This document shows positions 36,257-45,351 of a stretch of 64,000 nt of DNA, piece after piece. This DNA comes from Natronoglycomyces albus (GTDB taxonomy: Bacteria; Actinomycetota; Actinomycetes; Mycobacteriales; Micromonosporaceae): positions 682,001 through 746,000 of the forward strand of contig NZ_CP070496.1 of the NCBI RefSeq assembly GCF_016925535.1, written 5' to 3'. Each line of letters starts with the position of its first letter. The first letter of the stretch is position 1. A program made the translations under genes and the position numbers. The notes under the pieces are model-generated. The model did not search any database. It saw nothing but the letters and a program-made list of their open reading frames with translations, and was not told the origin of the DNA.

Positions 36257-37072
36257 ATGTTGAACGCGCCGATCGGGATCTTCGACTCCGGCGTCGGCGG
36301 CCTGACCGTAGCCCGAGCGGTCCTTGACCAGTTGCCGCACGAGCGCCTTGTGTACGTGGGCGACACTGCCCGCGTTCCATATGGCCCACGGCCGATAGCC
36401 GAGGTGCGTAAATACAGTCTGGAAATATGCGACCACCTGGTAGAACAGGGGGTCAAAGCGCTCGTTGTGGCATGTAATTCCGCCTCGGCGGCCAGCCTTG
36501 CCGACATTCGTCAACGCTATGACATTCCAGTCGTCGAAGTGATTCGACCGGCTGTGCGAAGGGCCGTCGCCACCTCGAAAACCGGCCATATTGGGGTGGT
36601 CGGTACCCCTTCCACCATTGCCTCGGGAGCCTACCCGGACGCCTTCAATGTTGTGCCCGGTCTGAGGGTGTCGACAGTCGCCGCTCCCGCCTTCGTCGAT
36701 TTCGTGGAACGGGGAGTGACAACCGGGCGACAGCTGCTAGGGCTGGCGCAAGGTTACCTTGAGCCGCTAAAGCAGTCCGGAGTTGACACAGTCGTCCTGG
36801 GTTGCACACATTACCCACTGCTGTCCGGGTTGATCGGCCTGGTGATGGGAGAAGACGTGACTTTGGTGTCCAGTGCCGAGGAATGCGCCAACGAGCTCTA
36901 CCGGCTGCTGACGGAGCGGGAACTGCTGGCCCCCGCTGACGAGACGAGCCTGCCGGTGGAGGCGCATCAAATCTTGGTGACTGGAGACCCCGATGCGTTC
37001 ACCCGGACCGCACGACGAATCCTCGGAGGCCAGTTCCCCAACCTGGCTTGCGAAAAATTGGATGGGGCGTGA
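36257..37072 (+). CDS. murI: Glutamate racemase
   Basis: The product is 271 aa from ATG 36257, which has no ribosome site but a TAGGCT box 10 bp upstream, so it is probably leaderless. It makes D-glutamate for peptidoglycan by a two-cysteine mechanism. Motifs: [27 protein letters not shown], the first catalytic Cys in [11 protein letters not shown] and the second in [11 protein letters not shown]. The phosphodiesterase-like gene follows after 7 bp, as in mycobacteria (Rv1338-Rv1339). Confidence 0.96.
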   Translation: MLNAPIGIFDSGVGGLTVARAVLDQLPHERLVYVGDTARVPYGPRPIAEVRKYSLEICDHLVEQGVKALVVACNSASAASLADIRQRYDIPVVEVIRPAVRRAVATSKTGHIGVVGTPSTIASGAYPDAFNVVPGLRVSTVAAPAFVDFVERGVTTGRQLLGLAQGYLEPLKQSGVDTVVLGCTHYPLLSGLIGLVMGEDVTLVSSAEECANELYRLLTERELLAPADETSLPVEAHQILVTGDPDAFTRTARRILGGQFPNLACEKLDGA

Positions 37073-37079
37073 TTGAACA

Positions 37080-37838
37080 ATGAAACTCACCGTTATCGGC
37101 TGTGCCGGGTCTTTCCCGGCACCCGACTCACCGTGCTCGGCCTATTTGGTGGAGGCCGAGGGCTTCAAGCTGCTCATCGACTTCGGTTCGGGCTCGCTGG
37201 GGAACCTGCAAAATGTCATCGACCCACACGACCTCGACGCCGTGATTCTCACTCACCTGCACGCTGACCACTTCTTTGACGCCTGCCCGTACGCGGTCAT
37301 GCGTCGCTACGCCCCGACTGGTCCGTATCCGCCGCTGAGGATCTATGGGCCTGAGAACACCCATCAGCGGCTCGTGGCGGCCTATGGCGGCGAGGGCGAG
37401 CGCCACTGTTCGTCCCTGACCGATGTTTATGACGTCCACACACTTAAGCCGAGCACATTCGAGCTCGGGCCGTTTTCGGTCACCGTCGACCGGGTCACCC
37501 ATCCGGTGGAGACGTACGGAGTGAGACTGGAATACCGGGGTCGGTCGCTGACCTATTCCTCTGATACCGGCCAATGTGAGGCGTTGGATCGACTGGCCAC
37601 TCACTGCGATGTGTTGTTGGCCGAGGCGGCCTATACCGAGGAACGTGAAAATCCCAAGGGCGTCCACCTGACCGGGAAGGAAGCCGGAGAGTGCGCGACC
37701 AAGGCTGGTGCGGGCCGACTCTTGCTGACTCACCTGGTCTATCCCTGGGGCTCGGCAGAGACGGCTCTGTCCGAGGCTCGCCAAGCGTATACGGGGCCGG
37801 TGGAAGTCGTCCGGCCCGGTTCGGTCTACGAACTATAG
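37080..37838 (+). CDS. Metallo-beta-lactamase-fold phosphodiesterase (Rv1339-like)
   Basis: The product is 252 aa, with ATG 37080 seven bases after the murI stop. The metallo-beta-lactamase fold carries the metal motif THLHADHFFD, a downstream His in RVTHPVETYGVRLEY, the Asp in LTYSSDTGQCEAL, and the final HLV histidine in LLLTHLVYPW. The mycobacterial homologue Rv1339 is an atypical cyclic-nucleotide phosphodiesterase that lowers cAMP. Linkage to murI is conserved. The gene normally followed by rphA is followed here by non-coding DNA and a DUF3352 gene. Fold firm; substrate by homology. Confidence 0.9.
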   Translation: MKLTVIGCAGSFPAPDSPCSAYLVEAEGFKLLIDFGSGSLGNLQNVIDPHDLDAVILTHLHADHFFDACPYAVMRRYAPTGPYPPLRIYGPENTHQRLVAAYGGEGERHCSSLTDVYDVHTLKPSTFELGPFSVTVDRVTHPVETYGVRLEYRGRSLTYSSDTGQCEALDRLATHCDVLLAEAAYTEERENPKGVHLTGKEAGECATKAGAGRLLLTHLVYPWGSAETALSEARQAYTGPVEVVRPGSVYEL

Positions 37839-38267
37839 GTGCGGAGATTCTCAAGGGTCGACCGTTTCACAAGCGTTGAGACACCAATTGATAATCGCTT
37901 ATGGACTGTCCATGGAGCCAGTTAAGTACTTTATGGACAGTCTAATCAGTACCTTTCAGTATTGTGGTCGGCGATTATGTCACTTGCCTTTATATGCCCT
38001 GCTGTGCCACCGGTGAGCAAAGCGAGCCAAATGCTCCCATAACCACCTTTTTTCGGTTTTATACCAAAGAGCGAATTGCCTCCCCAGCTGTGACGCTACT
38101 CCACATAAGCTGCCGAGCGTGATCAACCTGCCGACTAAAAGTTATGAATAGCTGAGATAATGAGGGCTGGGCCGCAAGTGGCATGAACAGGGGAGTCAGC
38201 TCATGCGCATTCTCAGTACTGTGGCTTTTAACTTCCTATCCAAAGCCGGAATTCATAGGTGAGAATC
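37839..38267. other. AT-rich intergenic region
   Basis: These 429 bp are visibly richer in A and T than their surroundings and hold no gene. An inverted repeat (37904-37942) lies near the left end; the promoter of the DUF3352 gene should be towards the right end. Confidence 0.5.
37904..37942. promoter_or_regulatory. Inverted repeat GACTGTCCAT-N19-ATGGACAGTC
   Basis: Perfect 10-bp arms (37904-37913, 37933-37942) occur in AT-rich DNA 65 bp past the phosphodiesterase stop. The left arm is itself part of the palindrome ATGGACTGTCCAT. It could be a regulator site or a weak terminator. Confidence 0.4.
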
Positions 38268-40118
38268 ATGAGCCACATGCCCCCTAGCGGTGGACAACCA
38301 CCGCACTTCGATCCAAACCAGCCACCACCGCCCGCCTCGCCCACGCAACCGCAGCCGACCCAGCCGCAATACCCGCCACCGGGAATGCAGCAGCCAACGC
38401 AGCCCTATATGACAGCGCCCGCAGGAGGACAACCTCCGATGGGCCCGCCCCCAATGGGAATGGGATACGGGCCGATGGGCCCGCCGCCGAAGAAAGGCAA
38501 CGGCGGCAAGATCGCCATCGCCTCCGTACTAGCTTTGGTTCTCGTCCTCGGCGTTGGCGGATTTTTCCTGTTCACCAACGTGCTCAAAGGCGGCCCCGAC
38601 CCGGCCGAAACGCTTCCGGCCTCAGCGGGCTTCTACATGGAAGTCAACCTGGACCCCAGCTTTGACCAGACACCGAAGCTGTTGCGCCTCATGAACAAGT
38701 TCGACGAAGTCGACATTGCCGAAGATCGCGACCAAGCGATCATCGACCTGTTCAACGAACACGCCGAGGTCGACTTCGATCCCGACGCCGACCTCGTCTC
38801 CTGGCTTGGAAATCGCGGAGCAATGGCCATCTGGTCCGATGGCGATGACCCATACGTGGTCTTCTCCCTGTCCAGCACCGACGACAGCGCGGCCGAAGCT
38901 GGCATGAAGCGCATCGTCGAAACCTCCGACATTGAGCCGGGCGAACTGGCCTACGAGGTCTCAGACGGCTCGGTCCTCATTGTGGCCGGTGACGACAACG
39001 CCGAGGCAGCCCTGTCGAAGGTACAAACCGAATCCGCCTCCGCGCCCATGTCGGATAGCGCTGGCTACAACGAGGCCAAAGGCTGGCTAAGTGGAGACCA
39101 GCTCATCACTTTCTGGGCTGACCTCGATGAGCTTCAAGAATCCGGTTACGCCGAAATCTTCGGCGGCGAAGACTTCGCCGAGCTCACCAACGATGACGAC
39201 TTCACCGGATCCATCATCATGGGCTTCCGTGCCTTCGATGATGGCTTCGAAACCCAATACCGTGTCTACTCCGACGACGAGGCCATGCTGCCCGGCGACT
39301 CCGACCTGCTCAACCGCATGGGCGAGCTGCCCGCCGCCCCGCTGGCGGCCAGCCTGACCCTGCCCGAGGACCTGCCACAGCAGACCGAAGACTTCATTGG
39401 CCTGTTCGAGGAACTCGCCATGGGCCCCGGTGACTCGATGGACGACTGGGACACCGGCTGGGACGACTACGACCGCGAAGGCGCCCTGACCGACGCCGAA
39501 TGGGACGAGCTGCAAGAGCTGCAACTCATGTGGGATGAAGACATCATGAGCCTCAGCAACGAAGAATTCGATCGCTATCTCGAACTCGACACCCGCTACA
39601 TCCTCTATGGCCTGGAAAGCGACAACCCAGGCGGTGCCGGAGACCCGATTGGCGCCGGTGGCCCCGACTTCCAGGAACTGATGGAAATCCTGGCTGGTTC
39701 GAACGTGACTGTCGCTGTAGGCGGCAATGCCGATGCCGACGAGTTCGCGATTGAACTGGCGGCCAACCTGAAGTCAGGCCAAGGCGATGCTCTTGACCAG
39801 TGGCTCCACAGCGCAGGGCTCGCCACCGGGCCCGACGCGGGCAGCCTCGACGGGGACCGATACACCCTCAGCGAAGGCAACCTGAACTACGATTCGCTGG
39901 CAAACGACTCGCGGTTCACCAGCTTCGCCGCCGATGCCCCTGGCAACGCGGCACTGGCACTGTGGATTGACATCGCGGAGTTCGAGAACTCGTTGATTCC
40001 TTCCGACCCATGGTCGGACTCGGAGAGCTCCGATGTGGCTCCGCTGACGGTCTTCGCTTGGGCACACGGTGCCGAAGACGGTGACGACGTCGGTCTGGTC
40101 CGGATGTACCTGGAGTAG
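38268..40118 (+). CDS. DUF3352-family membrane-anchored protein
   Basis: The product is 616 aa from ATG 38268, with AGGTGAG six bases upstream; a GTG three codons earlier is less likely. Residues 1-80 are Pro/Gln/Met-rich (PPPMGMGYGPMGPPPKK) and cytoplasmic. One membrane helix follows (IAIASVLALVLVLGVGGFFLF). The rest is a large acidic extracellular region opening with ETLPASAGFYMEVNLDPSF, the DUF3352 signature. It is rich in Asp and Glu and has no catalytic motif I know. DUF3352 proteins are common, uncharacterised surface proteins of actinobacteria and cyanobacteria. It stands alone with a strong hairpin terminator 138 bp downstream. Confidence 0.88.
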   Translation: MSHMPPSGGQPPHFDPNQPPPPASPTQPQPTQPQYPPPGMQQPTQPYMTAPAGGQPPMGPPPMGMGYGPMGPPPKKGNGGKIAIASVLALVLVLGVGGFFLFTNVLKGGPDPAETLPASAGFYMEVNLDPSFDQTPKLLRLMNKFDEVDIAEDRDQAIIDLFNEHAEVDFDPDADLVSWLGNRGAMAIWSDGDDPYVVFSLSSTDDSAAEAGMKRIVETSDIEPGELAYEVSDGSVLIVAGDDNAEAALSKVQTESASAPMSDSAGYNEAKGWLSGDQLITFWADLDELQESGYAEIFGGEDFAELTNDDDFTGSIIMGFRAFDDGFETQYRVYSDDEAMLPGDSDLLNRMGELPAAPLAASLTLPEDLPQQTEDFIGLFEELAMGPGDSMDDWDTGWDDYDREGALTDAEWDELQELQLMWDEDIMSLSNEEFDRYLELDTRYILYGLESDNPGGAGDPIGAGGPDFQELMEILAGSNVTVAVGGNADADEFAIELAANLKSGQGDALDQWLHSAGLATGPDAGSLDGDRYTLSEGNLNYDSLANDSRFTSFAADAPGNAALALWIDIAEFENSLIPSDPWSDSESSDVAPLTVFAWAHGAEDGDDVGLVRMYLE

Positions 40119-40255
40119 AAGCCAGCCAACCAACACCGCGAAGTGAATATTGCCGCTTGTGCGTCAGCACGGTAGCGAAACCATCGGACGGGAAATGAAA
40201 CGCCCGCGTACGAACCGGTGAGACTCCGCACCGCATGAGCATCACTGAATTCCGC

Positions 40256-40288
40256 ACCCGGCCACGCACTCCAAGTGCGTGGCCGGGT
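40256..40288 (+). terminator. Terminator hairpin of the DUF3352 gene
   Basis: Perfect 15-bp arms ACCCGGCCACGCACT and AGTGCGTGGCCGGGT with loop CCA, followed by TGGTTGG. It lies 138 bp after the stop. Confidence 0.7.
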
Positions 40289-40386
40289 TGGTTGGGGCCT
40301 AGCCGCAGCGGTGGTTGTCCGTTTGACACCTTAAGTTTGGAAACAAAGAGTGGAGCCTCCCCATTACTGCCGGTAGGCTCGGGCAT

Positions 40387-41613
40387 ATGAATGACCCTGC
40401 TGAAGACCGCTACGTCTTGGAAGGGTCGGGCCCTTCCGCCGCGACGCGCTCGCCGTTTCAACGTGACCGGGCTCGAGTCCTCCACTCGGCCGGATTCCGT
40501 CGCCTTGCCACCAAGACCCAGGTCCACACCGCCGGTACCGACGATTTCTTGCGCACACGGCTGACGCATTCCCTCGAAGTCGCGCAGATTGCCCGCGAGC
40601 TGGGTACACGGCTGGGATGCGATCCCGATGTGGTCGATGTGGCTGGATTGGCCCACGACCTGGGGCACCCACCTTTCGGGCATAACGGCGAATCAGCCCT
40701 CAACATCGTCGCCCAGCCATGCGGAGGATTTGAGGGTAATGCCCAGACGTTGCGGCTGCTGTCGCGCCTGGAAATGAAGGTGCTCGATGCCGATGGCAAT
40801 AGCGCGGGACTCAACCTCACCCGCGCGTCGCTGGATGCCGCGTGCAAATATCCCTGGCAGCGGCGAGAAGGCACCCGAAAGTTTGGCGTCTACGCCGACG
40901 ACCAGCCGGTCTTCACCTGGTTCCGCCAGGGTGCGCGACCGGGAAGGCCATGCATGGAAGCTCAAGTCATGGACTGGTCGGACGATGTGGCCTACTCGGT
41001 CCACGACGTGGAGGACGCTTTGTTCACCGGCTTCGTCACCGACCAAATCGAGATGCTGTTCGCCACCGAGAGCGAGCGGCGTGCCCTGTGCGAGGACGCT
41101 GCCAGAATCTATTCACCGCTGTCGGCCACCGAACTGGAAGCCGAGCTTGACTCACTCTTGCGGTTCCCGGCCATGAAGCATATTCGTTCCTACGACGGTA
41201 GCGTGGGCGCGCAGGTGGCGCTGAAGTCATTTACCTCGGCGATGGTGGGACGTCTAGTCGATGCTGCAGTAGAGGCCACCCGCGATCGCTACGGGCAACA
41301 GCCGCTACGCGGTTATAGCGCGAATCTCGTCGTCCCCGAGCGCGAGCGGGCCTGGTGCGCCTTGCTCAAGGGGGTCGCCTGGCGTTATGTCATGCGTAAA
41401 CGTTCCGAGGACCAGCAGTATGCCCGCCAGCGTCAGATCCTGGTGGAACTAGTCGAATTCTTGTTTGAGCACGCTCCCACCCACTTGGATCCACCGTTTG
41501 CCGCTTGGTGGAAAGAAGCCGAGGACGACGCGACCCGGTTGCGGGTGGTGGTTGACCAAGTGGCATCCCTGACCGACCCCGGGGTTGTCCTTTGGCATGA
41601 GGGGCTGGTCTGA
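40387..41613 (+). CDS. dgt: dGTP triphosphohydrolase-like protein (HD domain)
   Basis: The product is 408 aa. The HD-domain metal motifs are plain: TRLTHSLEVAQIAREL and VAGLAHDLGHPPFGHNGESALN (His-Asp), with a later Asp in MDWSDDVAYSVHDVEDAL. The family splits dNTPs, mainly dGTP, to nucleoside and triphosphate, controlling nucleotide pools; in actinobacteria the gene often precedes dnaG. Here no dnaG follows; the next genes are convergent secreted proteases. No ribosome site is strong before ATG 40387, but the start MNDPAEDRYVLEG fits the family. Confidence 0.92.
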   Translation: MNDPAEDRYVLEGSGPSAATRSPFQRDRARVLHSAGFRRLATKTQVHTAGTDDFLRTRLTHSLEVAQIARELGTRLGCDPDVVDVAGLAHDLGHPPFGHNGESALNIVAQPCGGFEGNAQTLRLLSRLEMKVLDADGNSAGLNLTRASLDAACKYPWQRREGTRKFGVYADDQPVFTWFRQGARPGRPCMEAQVMDWSDDVAYSVHDVEDALFTGFVTDQIEMLFATESERRALCEDAARIYSPLSATELEAELDSLLRFPAMKHIRSYDGSVGAQVALKSFTSAMVGRLVDAAVEATRDRYGQQPLRGYSANLVVPERERAWCALLKGVAWRYVMRKRSEDQQYARQRQILVELVEFLFEHAPTHLDPPFAAWWKEAEDDATRLRVVVDQVASLTDPGVVLWHEGLV

Positions 41614-41739
41614 GAAGGGCCAGGTATTTGGGGCCCAACAAGTGATGCCACTGGCCCGAAGCGAGGCCATTGGCAAAGGCACACTGCCGGCACAGGCTGC
41701 GAGATGGTGCCAGTGAGGGGGCGAAAAGGGCACGTAAAA

Positions 41740-41766
41740 GGGGCCGACTGCGCCGAGTCGACCCCT
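41740..41766 (-). terminator. Terminator of protease A
   Basis: An 11-bp stem (one mismatch) with a 5-6 nt loop lies 59 bp past the protease A stop; on the minus strand it is followed by TTTTACG. It is nearly identical to the terminator of protease B (43483-43510). Confidence 0.75.
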
Positions 41767-41824
41767 AGAGAAGAGGATGTGTGAGCTAGAGTACTAGATT
41801 CTCACTCACTTTGCCACTTCGGTC

Positions 41825-42982
41825 TTAGTTGATCGTCCGCGTGACCAGCGTCAGGTTCCAGCTGTTCAACATCGGGAGAATCGGCTGGTAGAACGTCGTT
41901 CCACCGGTCCGGCAGTTGCCGGAGCCGCCGGAGGTGACGCCTTGGGCGCTGCTTCCGGAGATGAACGATCCACCCGAGTCACCAGGTTCGGCACAAGCGG
42001 AAGTACGCGTCAGTCCGCGCACTTGACCCTGCGGGTAGGACACGGTTTGGTTTTTGGCTTGGATGGAGCCGCAGCGCCATCCGGTGGTGATGCCCGAGCG
42101 GCAGATGCTGGCGCCGATGGGGGCTTCGGTGGCGTTGTTGACTTGGGTCCAGCTGCTGCTGGTGCGGACTAGTGGGTAGAGGGTCTTGTTGGAGGCGACT
42201 TCGACGAATGCGGCGTCTGCGCCGGGGAAGACCGAGTTGCGGTAGATGCCCGGGGCGGGGTTGCCTCGGGTTACTTGGGCGCCGACGCGGCCGCAGTGGC
42301 CGGCGGTGACGAAGCCCTTGGTGTTGCCGCGGAGGACGGCGAAGCCGACCGAGCAGCTGGAAGTGTTGGTTCCCTGCAGGATTCCACCAGCCACATAGAA
42401 GGTGTCCGGTGCTTCCACAGCGGTGTCAATGACAACGGCGGAGCTGTCGACGCCCGCCAGGGAGGCGAACTCCTTGGCTCCGTCGGTGGTGGCCGCTTCG
42501 AGGACCACCGAGTTGTTCACGACGTCCACGTACCAGCCGTAGACCCCATAGTCGAGCGGGTCGACAGACACCGACGCGAATTCCGCGGTGGCGCTTTCGA
42601 GTTCGGCCAGCGAGTACTTCGCGTCGACCGAGGTGATCTCGGAGGCGGTCACGGAGACGCCGGAGGTTGAGGCGACGATGATGTCTTCGCCGTTTTCGGC
42701 GATCCATAGTCCGGCGAATCCGGCCTCAGAGGCTAGGTCGGCTTCGAGGGTGGTGGCGACGCTTTCGAGGGCGAGGCGGTCGTATGCTTCGTTGACGCTG
42801 ATGTCGAAGTGTTCGGTCATCGCCTCCAGCATGTTGGTGTCGACATTGCCGACTAGGTCAGCACGAGCATCGTTGATCTCAGCTTCCAAAGTGTGGGCGG
42901 AAGCCGAGGTATTCAGGGCAAGAACGCCGGACACAGCCAGGGTAGCGGCTGCGCCTCCGGCAATTACTCGTCTTACTTTCAT
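41825..42982 (-). CDS. Secreted serine protease A (S1, alpha-lytic/streptogrisin type)
   Basis: The product is 385 aa from ATG 42982; 13 upstream in-frame residues are dropped because the signal peptide starts MKVRRVIAGGAAATLAVS, with cleavage near ASA-HTL (29/30). Residues 30-195 are an acidic pro-region like the folding chaperone of alpha-lytic protease. The mature chymotrypsin-fold enzyme starts near YVAGG (196). The catalytic triad is His229 (FVTAGHC), Asp256 (PGADAAF) and Ser336 (EPGDSGGSF). Six cysteines (210/230, 294/304, 330/357) suit three disulfides. It acts outside the cell. It is the first of five tandem paralogues; large blocks are identical to protease B. A shared ATTCA-N-TGAAT motif lies 113-149 bp upstream. 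Confidence 0.95.
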   Translation of the reverse strand: MKVRRVIAGGAAATLAVSGVLALNTSASAHTLEAEINDARADLVGNVDTNMLEAMTEHFDISVNEAYDRLALESVATTLEADLASEAGFAGLWIAENGEDIIVASTSGVSVTASEITSVDAKYSLAELESATAEFASVSVDPLDYGVYGWYVDVVNNSVVLEAATTDGAKEFASLAGVDSSAVVIDTAVEAPDTFYVAGGILQGTNTSSCSVGFAVLRGNTKGFVTAGHCGRVGAQVTRGNPAPGIYRNSVFPGADAAFVEVASNKTLYPLVRTSSSWTQVNNATEAPIGASICRSGITTGWRCGSIQAKNQTVSYPQGQVRGLTRTSACAEPGDSGGSFISGSSAQGVTSGGSGNCRTGGTTFYQPILPMLNSWNLTLVTRTIN

Positions 42983-43094
42983 TGTGTTGCCTTTCAGGGT
43001 GAGGCACGAAACAACATCCACAAGGGAAAGGGCGATTCACATCCGGGTAACCGGGGTAGGCGTACCACGGATGCTGAGTTCAGCGTAGAACAGC

Positions 43095-43131
43095 ATTCAG
43101 TGAATTTAAAGATGTCAATAATTCACTGAAT
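43095..43131 (-). promoter_or_regulatory. Double palindromic operator and -35 box of protease A
   Basis: ATTCAGTGAAT (43095-43105) and ATTCACTGAAT (43121-43131) flank a minus-strand TTGACA (43113-43118). Centres are 26 bp apart, so a dimeric regulator could bind both sides of the -35 box. Confidence 0.65.
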
Positions 43132-43482
43132 ATCAGGTAATGGTCCAGTTGTGGACATCTTCCAAACAAACCTTTGTTTAGGGATAAGTATGCCTTCTTT
43201 AGTGGTGGGAACAAATGTCAGCGGTGGTTATCGCCTTCGCTCCGGGATTTGTGTAAAAGCAGCTAAGGCGGCATGGGGGAATAATTTGTTGGGTATGGCC
43301 AATAGGAGTGTGACTGGGGGTGGCGGGTGGGGATATTGATAATGGTCCATGCGTAGTTGTCATTCTCGAATGGGGGAGCGGAGTGATCTCGTCAGTCGAC
43401 CTAGTCGTTTGCTTACTTATGTCAAGATCACTAATGAGAGAGTCGGGCCTGTCTGAGGCGTCCCTGGGGAAGGGCACGTAAA

Positions 43483-43510
43483 AGGGGCCGACTGCAATGA
43501 GTCGGCCCCT
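43483..43510 (-). terminator. Terminator of protease B
   Basis: A perfect 11-bp stem (AGGGGCCGACT/AGTCGGCCCCT) with a 6-nt loop, followed on the minus strand by TTTTACG. It lies 179 bp past the stop because repeat A4 separates gene and terminator. Confidence 0.8.
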
Positions 43511-43542
43511 AGAGAAGGGGATATCTGAGCTAGAGGGCCTAG

Positions 43543-43640
43543 GAGGCTTATGTAAATGGGGCTTTCGGCGTTCTGGTGGGCTGGCTATCTGTGTGAACTG
43601 CGCCTCCTGCGGCCTTGAGCTTGCACTCTTACATAAGTCC
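43543..43640 (+). repeat. Family A inverted-repeat element, copy A4
   Basis: GAGGCTTATGTAAA opens and CTTACATAAGTCCC closes the element; the core TTTCGGCGTTCT is kept. It lies between the protease B stop and its terminator, inside the 3' untranslated region. Flanks TAG/TGG. Confidence 0.82.
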
Positions 43641-43688
43641 CTGGGTCTTGGCTCATCAAACCACTGCGGTGTTAACGGTTGGGTTCGG

Positions 43689-44849
43689 CTAGTTGACTTG
43701 CTGGGTGACCAGCGTCAGGTTCCAGCTGTTGAGCATTGGCCAGATCGGCTGGAAAACCGACCAGGTGTTGCCACCTCCGCAGCCGAGGAGTCCGCCGGAG
43801 GTGACGCCTTGGGCGCTGCTTCCGGAGATGAACGATCCACCCGAGTCACCGCTGTTGACACAGGCGGAGGTTCGGGTCATGCCGTGGACGGCGCCCTGGG
43901 AATAGTTGACGGTTTGGTTTTTGGCTTGGATGGAGCCGCAGCGCCATCCGGTGGTGATGCCCGAGCGGCAGATGCTGGCGCCGATGGGGGCTTCGGTGGC
44001 GTTGTTGACTTGGGTCCAGCTGCTGCTGGTGCGGACTAGTGGGTAGAGGGTCTTGTTGGAGGCGACTTCGACGAATGCGGCGTCTGCGCCGGGGAAGACC
44101 GAGTTGCGGTAGATGCCCGGGGCGGGGTTGCCTCGGGTTACTTGGGCGCCGACGCGGCCGCAGTGGCCGGCGGTGACGAAGCCCTTGGTGTTGCCGCGGA
44201 GGACGGCGAAGCCGACCGAGCAGCTGGAAGTGTTGGTTCCCTGCAGAATCCCACCAGCGACGTAGGCCGTCTGGGGAGCTTCGCTGGAGATATCGATAAC
44301 GATATTCGAGCTGTCCACACCCGCCAGGGAGGCGAACTCTTTGGCTCCGTCGGTGGTGGCCGCTTCGAGGACCACCGAGTTGTCCATGACGTCCACGTAC
44401 CAGCCGTGAATTCCGTAGTCGCTTGCCGCTTCCGCGACCGGGTTGAACTGTGAGGAGGTGTACTCCAGTTCATCGAGGGTGTACTTCGCCTCGATGACGG
44501 TGACTTCGTTCGCGGTTATGGAGACGCCGGAGGTTGAGGCGACGATGATGTCTTCGCCGTTTTCGGCGATCCATAGTCCGGCGAATCCGGCCTCAGAGGC
44601 TAGGTCGGCTTCGAGGGTGGTGGCGACGCTTTCGAGGGCGAGGCGGTCGTATGCTTCGTTGACGCTGATGTCGAAGTGTTCGGTCATCGCCTCCAGCATG
44701 TTGGTGTCGACATTGCCGACTAGGTCAGCACGAGCATCGTTGATCTCAGCTTCCAAAGTGTGGGCGGAAGCCGAGGTATTCAGGGCAAGAACGCCTGCTG
44801 AGGCAACGATTGCGGCGGCGCTTGCGGCCACTATTCGTTTTGTTTTCAT
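43689..44849 (-). CDS. Secreted serine protease B (S1, alpha-lytic/streptogrisin type)
   Basis: The product is 386 aa from ATG 44849; the 25 upstream in-frame residues are not a signal peptide. The signal peptide MKTKRIVAASAAAIVASAGV is cleaved near ASA-HTL. The pro-region spans about 30-195, with mature start near YVAGG. The triad is His229, Asp256 and Ser336 (NSGDSGGSF), and the six cysteines align with protease A. Residues 22-109 and the block around 203-315 are identical to protease A, while 110-200 and 316-386 differ, a mosaic typical of gene conversion. The C-terminal loop (GLLGCGGGNTWSVFQP) is distinct, which may change the substrate pocket. Secreted enzyme, with its own promoter and terminator. 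Confidence 0.95.
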   Translation of the reverse strand: MKTKRIVAASAAAIVASAGVLALNTSASAHTLEAEINDARADLVGNVDTNMLEAMTEHFDISVNEAYDRLALESVATTLEADLASEAGFAGLWIAENGEDIIVASTSGVSITANEVTVIEAKYTLDELEYTSSQFNPVAEAASDYGIHGWYVDVMDNSVVLEAATTDGAKEFASLAGVDSSNIVIDISSEAPQTAYVAGGILQGTNTSSCSVGFAVLRGNTKGFVTAGHCGRVGAQVTRGNPAPGIYRNSVFPGADAAFVEVASNKTLYPLVRTSSSWTQVNNATEAPIGASICRSGITTGWRCGSIQAKNQTVNYSQGAVHGMTRTSACVNSGDSGGSFISGSSAQGVTSGGLLGCGGGNTWSVFQPIWPMLNSWNLTLVTQQVN

Positions 44850-44962
44850 GGTGTGCCTTTCGAGGGGTAAGGCATAGAGCAACATCCCGTTAGGGAAAAG
44901 GGCGATTCGCGTCCGGAGCTCCAAGGTGGCGACTTCGGATGCTGATCTTAGATTAGGGCAGC

Positions 44963-44999
44963 GTTCCAGGAATTCAAAGATGTCAATAATTCACTGAAT
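44963..44999 (-). promoter_or_regulatory. Double palindromic operator and -35 box of protease B
   Basis: GTTCCAGGAAT (44963-44973, degenerate) and ATTCACTGAAT (44989-44999) flank a minus-strand TTGACA, with the same 26-bp centre spacing and the same distance to the start codon as in protease A. Confidence 0.62.
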
Positions 45000-45121
45000 A
45001 TCAACCCTTGAGTAGGTTGTGAGTGCCCCGCAATTAAACTATTGATTCACTGACGCAAGCGCTGGGTGGGCATGAATAAGAATGTTTGCACCTTCCTATG
45101 CCTTTGTTTCCGGCAACGAGA

Positions 45122-45150
45122 ATGACCCACCCGCTGCGCGGGTGGGTCAT
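45122..45150 (-). terminator. Terminator of protease C
   Basis: Perfect 13-bp arms ATGACCCACCCGC and GCGGGTGGGTCAT with loop TGC, 200 bp past the stop at 45352; the minus-strand tail is TCTCGTT. Confidence 0.6.
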
Positions 45151-45198
45151 ATATCTTGCCGGTAAAGATCAACCGTTCCAGCCGGTGTTACGTGTGAG

Positions 45199-45220
45199 GA
45201 TATTGATAAAAATCAATATC
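45199..45220. promoter_or_regulatory. AT-rich inverted repeat GATATTGAT-AAAA-ATCAATATC
   Basis: Perfect 9-bp arms around AAAA, in an AT-rich island, followed by GATCGATCG. The left arm recurs at 43332. It could be a regulator site or a second termination hairpin for protease C. Confidence 0.4.
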
Positions 45221-45351
45221 GATCGATCGTATTCAACACCTGTCGATTTTTAGTGTCGATGCTTTTTGCGGTGAGGCTGGTCGGTAATGAATGACGAGAA
45301 TGTCCGCTCACTACCGACCGGCGTCAATGTCGAGAAGTGAAACAGAACCCT

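Larger units (their letters stand above)
42983..43688. other. Intergenic region between proteases A and B
   Basis: These 706 bp hold the promoter and operator of protease A (43095-43131), the protease B terminator (43483-43510) and repeat copy A4 (43543-43640). GATATTGATAATGG at 43332 recurs in part in the next gap. No gene is seen. Confidence 0.6.
44850..45351. other. Intergenic region between proteases B and C
   Basis: These 502 bp contain the protease B operator (44963-44999), the protease C terminator (45122-45150) and an AT-rich inverted repeat (45199-45220). No gene is seen. Confidence 0.6.
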
